Source: Bacteroidota bacterium (lineage in GTDB: Bacteria > Bacteroidota > Bacteroidia > Bacteroidales > Bacteroidaceae). Taken from it: 19,897 nt of DNA. Below the pieces are notes generated by a model. It searched no databases. It was not told where the DNA came from and was given only the letters and a program-made list of their open reading frames with translations. The position numbers and the translations under genes are program-made. This document shows positions 14,503-19,897 of the stretch, piece by piece. How positions within the stretch are numbered: position 1 is the stretch's first letter; every line of letters starts with the position of its first letter. The stretch lies in NCBI GenBank assembly GCA_023458215.1, contig JAEXAJ010000140.1:1-19897 (forward strand), in the 5' to 3' direction.

Positions 14503-15840
14503 ATGAAACAGACACTTACTTTTGTCCCTCCCGTAGTGGACTCCACACAAAGCTCTATCCGTATGGAGGCATTCGAACAGAGCGTGGACTTCTATAATCA
14601 AGGTGAATATATGCAAGCTTTTCATAGCTTGTTGGACTATTTGAATGCTGACTTCCGTACCAAATTTGGCAATACGGATGGTACGGAGTTCCACATTCCG
14701 CATGGCTCTATCCTTGTACATATCTGCGCGAAAGACGGCTTCTTCCATATCAATGCCGATTTTCTGAATCTGCCTGAGAAAGGCCGTGTTGCCATGCTTC
14801 GCCAGGTTGCCGACTTGAATATGAATAAACTATTGTTGCCCCGTTTTGTGAAGGATAACGACAAGCTGAAGATGGAGTATGTCTGCCCGTTCTCACAGAG
14901 CCATCCGCACAAGATGTACTTTGTATTGCAGAACATCTGTCATATCGGTGATAAGTATGATGATGAATTCTGCTCGAAGTTCGGTGCTACCCGTTGTTAT
15001 GAGCCGCAGGTTACTCCTTATCCTCAGGAAGAGATAGACCGTATCTACGAGGCTATACAAACTTTGGGGCATGCAACGTTGGATGCCTTGAAAGAATACA
15101 ATGCCGACCGTCGCTACGGTTATTCATGGAATGTGCTGGATACTACATTCTATCAGATTTCTTACTTCGCCCGTCCGCAAGGCCAGTTGCTCAACGACTT
15201 GGACAAAGTAGTGGATGACATGGATGCAGAGCTGCCTACTTCCGAGGTAGTGGCAAAAGGGAAAGCTTTCCTTGAGAAGCTACTTGCTATGCCCAAGGAG
15301 AAACTGGCGGAAGACCTCTACTTCGTGGATACACTAGTATCTACCAAGCGTCGCTCCTCCTTGAAAAATGTACAAGAGAACTTTGCAAACGTCTATAAGG
15401 AAGCTACCGGGGCAATACAATCCGAGAGTTATGAGCAAAGTGCCGTTCGTCTGCTTTACATCTTCTACGAAGCTTATTTCTACAATGATATGCAGGACGA
15501 TATCAATGCTGTGATAGCCAAAGCCCTCCGTAAAGCAAGCAATCTACCGGTAGAAGAGGCCTCTGAGATTCTTTATGAGGCTATGGATAAGATTATGGAA
15601 GGTGACTTGGACGATGACGACGACTTGGAAGATGTTGTGGCACAGATACAGCAGGCAGTTGGAGCCATGGGTGAAGCGGTGGGGCAAGCTCAGCAGAAAA
15701 TGGCGGAAACCATGGGAAGCAACGAGATGCTGGAACTTCAACAGAAGATGGCGGCAGCTATGATGAGCGGTAATATGGAAGAATATACCCGCTTGGTGGC
15801 CGAAATGCAGCAGAAGATGATGGGAAACATTATGGGCTAA
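14503..15840 (+). CDS. Uncharacterised TPR/YbjN-like protein with acidic and Met-rich C-terminus
   Basis: I do not recognise this 445-residue protein as a named family. No signal peptide or membrane segment is seen, so it is probably cytoplasmic. Residues 22-48 look like one TPR-type helix pair (AFEQSVDFYNQGEYMQAFHS). Residues about 65-130 (GSILVHICAKDGFFHINADF, then LPEKGRVAMLRQVADLNMNK) resemble the YbjN / type III chaperone-like fold. A helical middle follows. Near residue 368 is an acidic run DLDDDDDLED. The last 57 residues hold 12 methionines in glutamine-rich amphipathic helices (QQKMAETMG, QQKMAAAMM, QQKMMGNIMG). Such a tail could bind hydrophobic segments or drive assembly, but that is inference. 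It sits between the DUF1266 and protease genes with 27-28 bp gaps. Confidence 0.75.
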   Translation: MKQTLTFVPPVVDSTQSSIRMEAFEQSVDFYNQGEYMQAFHSLLDYLNADFRTKFGNTDGTEFHIPHGSILVHICAKDGFFHINADFLNLPEKGRVAMLRQVADLNMNKLLLPRFVKDNDKLKMEYVCPFSQSHPHKMYFVLQNICHIGDKYDDEFCSKFGATRCYEPQVTPYPQEEIDRIYEAIQTLGHATLDALKEYNADRRYGYSWNVLDTTFYQISYFARPQGQLLNDLDKVVDDMDAELPTSEVVAKGKAFLEKLLAMPKEKLAEDLYFVDTLVSTKRRSSLKNVQENFANVYKEATGAIQSESYEQSAVRLLYIFYEAYFYNDMQDDINAVIAKALRKASNLPVEEASEILYEAMDKIMEGDLDDDDDLEDVVAQIQQAVGAMGEAVGQAQQKMAETMGSNEMLELQQKMAAAMMSGNMEEYTRLVAEMQQKMMGNIMG

Positions 15841-15868
15841 CTTAATCAGAATAAAAAACATATTAATT

Positions 15869-16948
15869 ATGGATCAGAATATTTATAAACTGGTATATAA
15901 AGTGACACACGCCGGAGGCTCCGGTAGTTGCTTCTACCTGAAAGCATACAATCTTTTTGTAACCAACTACCATGTAGTCAATGGTTTTCATTCTGTTGCT
16001 ATTCACGATAATGACCGGAATCCTTATCTTGCTAAAGTGGTACTTGTCAACCCTTCACTAGACATTGCCTTGCTGGCAGGGGATGGCGATTTCTCTTCAC
16101 TTCCCGAATTGAGCTTGGCGTCGGACGATTCACTCGGTATCGGTGGAAAAGTATGTGTGGCGGGCTATCCTTACGGAATGCCTTTCACTGTGACGGAAGG
16201 TTCCGTTTCTTCTCCCAAGCAATTGATGGAAGGTAAGTATTACATTCAGACGGATGCTGCCGTGAATCCCGGTAACTCGGGAGGCCCTATCTTTAATGAG
16301 AACAATGAAGTGGTGGGTGTGACGGTCAGTAAGTTCAGCAATGCTGATAATATGGGATTCGGTGTACGGGTTGAGGCTCTCCGCAAGTTGTTGGAATCAG
16401 TAGATGCAATTGACCGGGATGCCTTTCAGGTGCAGTGTGATAGTTGCGATGAGTTAATAGTGGATGAAGAAGAGTTTTGTCCGTCTTGTGGCGAAAAGTT
16501 ACCCGAAGGTGTCTTTGCAGAGCGTGAACAGTCGCCGTTAAGTGTGTTCTGTGAGCGTGCTATTACCGAAATGGGAGTGAATCCGGTTCTTGCAAGAGAT
16601 GGTTATGATTCCTGGACGTTCCACAAAGGGAGTTCGGAGATACGCATCTTTGTTTATGAGAATGCCTATCTGTTTGCTGTTTCTCCTATCAATCTATTGC
16701 CCAAGAAGGATGTGGAACGTGTACTGGATTATATACTTAGTGAAGACTTCTCTCCTTATAAACTGGGCATTGACGGGCGTCAGATTTATATGGCTTATCG
16801 CATTCATTTGTCCGATCTTACGGATGCATCGGAAGATGAGATTTGCAAGAACTTGGTAAATCTTGCTCTGCGTGCCGATGAGATGGATAACCGGATGGTG
16901 GAAGAGTTCGGTTGCGAGTTCTCGGAATATTCCAAGCAGGAAGAGTAA
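15869..16948 (+). CDS. Cytoplasmic trypsin-like serine protease with zinc ribbon and YbjN-like C-terminus
   Basis: A 359-residue protein. Residues 1-178 are a DegP/HtrA-like trypsin fold with the full triad: His35 in VTNYHVV, Asp65 in SLDIALL, and Ser137 in NPGNSGGPIF. There is no signal peptide and no PDZ domain. After the protease come CDSC (190-193) and CPSC (204-207), a four-cysteine zinc ribbon. Residues about 222-350 (CERAITEMG, WTFHKGSSEIRIFVYENAYL, IYMAYRIHLSDL) look like a YbjN or chaperone-like domain similar in style to part of the preceding gene product, so the two may pair. It is the last gene of the five-gene operon and is followed by a strong terminator. Targets are unknown. 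Confidence 0.88.
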   Translation: MDQNIYKLVYKVTHAGGSGSCFYLKAYNLFVTNYHVVNGFHSVAIHDNDRNPYLAKVVLVNPSLDIALLAGDGDFSSLPELSLASDDSLGIGGKVCVAGYPYGMPFTVTEGSVSSPKQLMEGKYYIQTDAAVNPGNSGGPIFNENNEVVGVTVSKFSNADNMGFGVRVEALRKLLESVDAIDRDAFQVQCDSCDELIVDEEEFCPSCGEKLPEGVFAEREQSPLSVFCERAITEMGVNPVLARDGYDSWTFHKGSSEIRIFVYENAYLFAVSPINLLPKKDVERVLDYILSEDFSPYKLGIDGRQIYMAYRIHLSDLTDASEDEICKNLVNLALRADEMDNRMVEEFGCEFSEYSKQEE

Positions 16949-16969
16949 TAATTCTGAATGATAAAAACG

Positions 16970-17016
16970 AAATGCGGTTGCCGGGCGGAATAATCTGCCG
17001 GTAGCCGCATTTTCTT
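16970..17016 (+). terminator. Strong intrinsic terminator ending the LemA-protease operon
   Basis: AAATGCGG (16970-16977) pairs with CCGCATTT (17005-17012). The stem continues inward through TTG/TAG (with wobbles) and CCGG/CCGG around a short loop, and is followed by TTTCTTT. This separates the operon from the second kinase gene. Confidence 0.8.
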
Positions 17017-17049
17017 TGGATTCAAGAGAGAATTGGCTGTTAGAGTACC

Positions 17050-17077
17050 TTTGTAAATGGGGAAATTGTTACTTTTG
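17050..17077 (+). promoter_or_regulatory. Candidate promoter of the second histidine kinase gene
   Basis: TACTTTTG at 17070-17077 fits the -7 box, with a TTTG at 17050-17053 only 16 bp upstream, slightly short. The predicted leader is about 20 nt. TACCTTTG at 17046-17053 is an alternative -7 box. Confidence 0.4.
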
Positions 17078-17103
17078 TGTCGTCAATCATTTTGTAGGAA
17101 CAA

Positions 17104-18447
17104 ATGAAGAAGAGGATTTATGTGCTGATTACTATCATGGCAACTATTGCTGCCATGACTTTGCAGGGCGTGTGGTTCGAAAGAACCTATGCGCTCATGA
17201 ATGAACGGCTACAGAGGGATGTCAATGAGCAATTTAATATTGCGGTGACCAAGGAGATGTATTACAGGTTCGAAAAAGCTTCTATCAGCAATGAGTCCAT
17301 AATGAAAATAGCACCCACCGTTAAAAGACGCATACGTAGAAGTGTCCATGATAACGAATATCTCATTAATTATACACTTCGGGCTGTTCTCGATAGCCTG
17401 TCTGTTCCTGTTGAATATGCTTATCTGGATTCGACATTCTGCTCTCAACTGGCATTGCAAGGTGTGGAATTATTGTCTTACAAGATAGATACGGCTGTTG
17501 CCATAGACACCACTCATTATAGGTATATTGAAGATTTGTTAGAGGACTCTAATTTGGTTTGCAACGGACAAATGATTCAAAGTTATGTGTCTCCTTGGAG
17601 TATGGATTTTACCAAAGGATTGCGGGTCACTATCCTTAATCCTTATAGAGAGATATTAGGTGAGATGTTTTTCTTCTTGATAGGTACTCTTCTGCTTTTT
17701 GTAATCATTCTCTTTTGTATCATTCATCAAATTAATATTATTCGTCGGCAGAATAAGATTTCCCGATTGAGGGAAGATTTTTCCTACGCCATGATTCATG
17801 ATATGAAAACCCCGCTCAGTTCCATTATCATGAGCAATCATACACTGGGCAGCGGTAAACTGGACGGGAAACCGGAAATGAGGAAAAACTTTCATTCTAT
17901 CATTGCTAAAGAGTCCGAGCATCTGCTTTCTCTTACCAACAAGGTGCTTACCATCTCCAAACTGGAGCACGAAAAGATGAAAATGGCGAAGGCGCCAGTC
18001 CTTGTGCAGCCATTGGTGGAGGAAATGGTTGAGAAATTCAAGACCATAGCGACGAAGCCCATCCGTTTTGAGATGGAATTCAAGGCAGATACAGTCTGGG
18101 CAGATAGTGAGTTTCTTCAAGAAGCCCTTAGCAATCTGATAGACAATGCGGTGAAGTACTCCCGGCAAGAAATTTCCATCCATATTAAAGTTTGGACAGA
18201 GGGTGACTACTGCCATATTAGCGTACATGATAACGGCATAGGCATTCCTGTGAAAGATTTGTCGGTTATATTCAATAAGTTTGAGCGTGCTTCTTCCGTC
18301 AGGAGGGGTAAAGGGGGAAGGATTGCGGGCTTCGGATTGGGACTGAACTATGTCTATCAAGTGATGCAGGCACACGGCGGCAAGGTATCGGTAGAAAGCA
18401 AAGAAGGGGAGTACAGTGAGTTTACGCTGCACTTCCCTAGAAGCTAA
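17104..18447 (+). CDS. Sensor histidine kinase, paralogue of the kinase at 9540
   Basis: A 447-residue inner-membrane kinase: TM1 (about 4-24), extracytoplasmic sensor (25-184), TM2 (186-207), DHp with FSYAMIHDMKTPLSSII (catalytic His232), and an ATPase domain with LSNLIDNAVKYS (N box), VHDNGIGIP (G1), FNKFERASS (F) and GFGLGLNYVYQV (G2). It aligns over its whole length with the second half of the 740-residue kinase. Even the sensor matches: LDSTFCSQLALQG here parallels LDSAFSSRLAALG there, and ILNPYREILGEMFF parallels the segment before TM4. No response regulator is adjacent. It lies after the terminator of the protease operon and has its own likely promoter. It is convergent with a DUF3836 gene, with 12 bp between the stops. 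Confidence 0.95.
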   Translation: MKKRIYVLITIMATIAAMTLQGVWFERTYALMNERLQRDVNEQFNIAVTKEMYYRFEKASISNESIMKIAPTVKRRIRRSVHDNEYLINYTLRAVLDSLSVPVEYAYLDSTFCSQLALQGVELLSYKIDTAVAIDTTHYRYIEDLLEDSNLVCNGQMIQSYVSPWSMDFTKGLRVTILNPYREILGEMFFFLIGTLLLFVIILFCIIHQINIIRRQNKISRLREDFSYAMIHDMKTPLSSIIMSNHTLGSGKLDGKPEMRKNFHSIIAKESEHLLSLTNKVLTISKLEHEKMKMAKAPVLVQPLVEEMVEKFKTIATKPIRFEMEFKADTVWADSEFLQEALSNLIDNAVKYSRQEISIHIKVWTEGDYCHISVHDNGIGIPVKDLSVIFNKFERASSVRRGKGGRIAGFGLGLNYVYQVMQAHGGKVSVESKEGEYSEFTLHFPRS

Positions 18448-18459
18448 ATTGGTTTTCTC

Positions 18460-18945
18460 TTACTTCTCGGCCAATAACTTCACGGTTTCATCCGTAAATT
18501 GATGGTCTGTCGTCAGATTCCAGTTATTATTTTTTTTGTTCCATTCGTAGCTCAGATATCGCAGGTTACTGTCATTGGTCTGCTGATAAACGGCTTTCTG
18601 CTTGATGTCAGTATAGGCATTGTCTTTTTCATTCCAGGCAGCGTATTCTATGGTTAGGTCGTCTGTGTAGAAGAAGTTCAGGCTGTGATGTTTTTCAAAG
18701 CTCTTTGTGTCCTCGTTCCACTTCAATACTTCCTTTTGTTGGATACGTCCGTTATTGTCGTAGATGTAGTTGTACTTTACGTGGTTGTGCAGATACTTGT
18801 TATTCTCTACTTTGAATACGGTTTGAGTTTCAGTACGTCCTCCGTTTGTTTCGGTGTTGTAGGCAAAGTTGTTTACACGGTTACCACTTACTGCGTTTAC
18901 TACGGATGTCATTGCGATGATTACTGATAATACTAAAGTCTTCAT
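18460..18945 (-). CDS. DUF3836 family secreted protein
   Basis: The ATG at 18943-18945 is preferred because it starts a signal peptide (MKTLVLSVIIAMTSVVNAVS). An upstream in-frame ATG at 18972 would add nine polar residues. The product is about 161 residues. After the signal peptide come the family features: a Tyr/Asn-rich strand-like region (YNYIYDNNGRIQQKEVLKWN) and WNEKDNAYTDIKQKAVYQ, which parallels CWNKKSNAYDSNVQKSVYEL in the neighbour at 19460. The repeated pattern of a strand followed by Asn-Gly-Arg turns recalls YD-type repeats. It is probably periplasmic or surface exposed, with unknown function. It has its own promoter with three phased direct repeats. Confidence 0.85.
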   Translation of the reverse strand: MKTLVLSVIIAMTSVVNAVSGNRVNNFAYNTETNGGRTETQTVFKVENNKYLHNHVKYNYIYDNNGRIQQKEVLKWNEDTKSFEKHHSLNFFYTDDLTIEYAAWNEKDNAYTDIKQKAVYQQTNDSNLRYLSYEWNKKNNNWNLTTDHQFTDETVKLLAEK

Positions 18946-19018
18946 AATTGTTTTATTTTTTAAGTTATACATTTCGTTTCTTTTCTGTCTTCCGGTGAGT
19001 TGTTCCCTTTTGACATTG

Positions 19019-19077
19019 CAAAGATAGGGTGGGGCAAAAATCTTTTAGGTTATCGCTACGTTAACGTTAGGTTAACG
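19019..19077 (-). promoter_or_regulatory. Promoter of DUF3836 gene with three 11-bp-phased direct repeats
   Basis: CAAAGATA at 19019-19026 reads TATCTTTG on the minus strand (-7 box; leader about 67 nt). Upstream lie GTTATCG (19049-19055), GTTAACG (19060-19066) and GTTAACG (19071-19077), each exactly 11 bp after the last, about 37 to 65 bases before the inferred start. No standard -33 box is present, so an activator binding here would make sense. Confidence 0.55.
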
Positions 19078-19187
19078 ATGCGAGCGTGCTGTTTGATGGA
19101 CATAGAAGTCTCAACACCTTTGAGGGAAAAGTTGAAAACAGTGTGAATACGTTACATTCTATACAGTTATGCTTATTCTTGTTTTTT

Positions 19188-19244
19188 CCGACACCGAGGA
19201 AGGGCTTGTTCCTCGGTGCCGAACCCCACCTTCCTCGGTGTCGG
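19188..19244. repeat. Three-arm repeat able to form alternative hairpins
   Basis: CCGACACCGAGGAA (19188-19201) is followed by two inverted copies, TTCCTCGGTGCCG (19209-19221) and TTCCTCGGTGTCGG (19231-19244). The first arm can pair with either, with the more distant copy the better match. There is a T run before it on the plus strand and none after it on either transcript direction, so it is not a simple terminator. The rest of 19078-19397 shows no gene; a small TCAGAA-ggta-TTCTGA repeat lies at 19258-19273. Confidence 0.65.
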
Positions 19245-19397
19245 AGAAACACCCTACTCAGAAGGTATTCTGACGGGGATGACTTATTAAAAAGAGAACT
19301 TGATTAAATTTAAACATTATCACATGGTCTTCTCAAATACTGAAATAAACTGAATACCCATTTTGCTTGTAACCAGTGAGATATAAGCTAATTGGTT

Positions 19398-19439
19398 AAA
19401 AAAAACCGACTGCCTGGATTTTACTCCAGATAGCCGGCT
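19398..19439 (-). terminator. Strong intrinsic terminator of the 19460 DUF3836 gene
   Basis: On the minus strand CCGGCTATCTGGA pairs with TCCAGGCAGTCGG (one mismatch, two G-T pairs) around a GTAAAA loop, followed by eight T. It starts about 20 bp after the DUF3836 stop codon. Confidence 0.85.
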
Positions 19440-19459
19440 TCTCTTGATTATTCTTATAC

Positions 19460-19882
19460 CTATTTGCTTGCAAGCATCATATTAACATTGCTATTACTCA
19501 ATTCATAAACAGACTTTTGTACATTACTGTCGTAAGCATTGCTCTTCTTATTCCAGCAAGCGTAGTTCAGTTCAACTTCATTGTCAGAGTATTCCACATC
19601 GAGTTTGAAATAAGGAACCCAAGCTTCTTTTTCGCTGTTCCACTTGGAAGCTTCTTTGCTGGTCACACGGTTTTCGTTGTCGTAAGTATAAGTGTAACGC
19701 AGATGGCGGAACAAGTGACCGTCTTCATTACGGAAGATGTTCTTGGCAGTTACTAATTCGCCGGTCATCTCTTCGTTGGTTACATACTGGGTAGGGTTGA
19801 TTGCACTTGCTGAGAAGTTCATTACACTTGCCATTACTACTGCTAACATTACAACAGCTTTGGAGATTAAGTTCGTTTTCAT
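19460..19882 (-). CDS. DUF3836 family secreted protein, complete copy
   Basis: A 140-residue protein with an N-terminal signal peptide (hydrophobic core VVMLAVVMASVM, then SASA near residue 27), so secreted or periplasmic. The mature part has YTYTYDNENRVTSKEASKWN and CWNKKSNAYDSNVQKSVYEL, which match the neighbour at 18460-18945 in order and spacing. It is shorter than that neighbour at the C-terminus. Its first 160 bases of gene and leader match the first 160 bases of the window except at three sites, showing recent duplication or exchange between copies. Its promoter lies outside the window. Function unknown. Confidence 0.85.
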   Translation of the reverse strand: MKTNLISKAVVMLAVVMASVMNFSASAINPTQYVTNEEMTGELVTAKNIFRNEDGHLFRHLRYTYTYDNENRVTSKEASKWNSEKEAWVPYFKLDVEYSDNEVELNYACWNKKSNAYDSNVQKSVYELSNSNVNMMLASK

Positions 19883-19897
19883 AATCGTTATTTTTTT

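Noticed and set aside
17656..18432. 258-codon open frame on the minus strand
   Set aside because: It lies opposite the catalytic core of the second kinase and has no recognisable domain. The kinase reading is certain.

Overview
The window looks like a chromosomal segment of a Bacteroides-type organism (order Bacteroidales). The reasons are the repeated promoter signature (a -7 box of the form TAnnTTTG close to start codons), A/T-rich leaders without strong Shine-Dalgarno sequences, the gene families present (DUF3836 secreted proteins, YitT/DUF2179, long LeuRS), and short intergenic repeats such as GAAGAATTGAGAATGAAG and ACTTGTTAC. No insertion sequence, integrase, phage gene, CRISPR array, tRNA or rRNA was seen. 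The species cannot be named from the sequence alone.

Layout. (1) 1-145: 5' part of a DUF3836 gene (minus), cut by the window edge, with a promoter carrying four TGTCCG half-sites. (2) 421-3226: housekeeping genes: tag (plus), then on the minus strand an OmpR-type response regulator, a DUF5131 (Gp37/Gp68) iron-sulfur-type protein and a SpoU/TrmH-family RNA methyltransferase. (3) 3713-4651: nadA, convergent with a minus-strand operon leuS - yitT-like - rdgB (9099 to 4729); a long inverted repeat lies between the two convergent stops. (4) 9100-9539: divergent spacer with a candidate small RNA gene that has its own promoter and terminator. (5) 9540-18447: the accessory-looking core. Two paralogous hybrid-less sensor histidine kinases, both without an adjacent response regulator, bracket a tight five-gene operon: LemA, DUF3137, DUF1266, an uncharacterised TPR/YbjN-like protein with an acidic and methionine-rich tail, and a cytoplasmic trypsin-like protease with a zinc ribbon and a C-terminal YbjN-like region. 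A strong terminator closes that operon before the second kinase. (6) 18460-19882: two further DUF3836 genes (minus) separated by about 500 bp holding a three-arm repeat and a strong intrinsic terminator.

How it may work together. The housekeeping genes serve base-excision repair (Tag), NAD synthesis (NadA), nucleotide-pool cleaning (RdgB), tRNA-Leu charging (LeuRS) and RNA methylation. The kinase-bracketed operon has the make-up of an envelope-associated quality-control or stress system: three membrane-anchored proteins, two soluble proteins that seem to share a module, and a protease. This is inference from domain content. The single OmpR-type regulator at 1033-1731 is a candidate partner for the two kinases, and the 11-bp-spaced direct repeats in front of the 18945 DUF3836 gene have the geometry of an OmpR-family site.

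Most notable: the first kinase (740 aa) is an internal tandem duplication. Its N-terminal half is a complete sensor-plus-DHp unit in which the phospho-accepting histidine position is glutamate, fused to an intact kinase. The first and last 160 bases of the window are nearly identical (three differences), because both lie in the 5' end of closely related DUF3836 genes.
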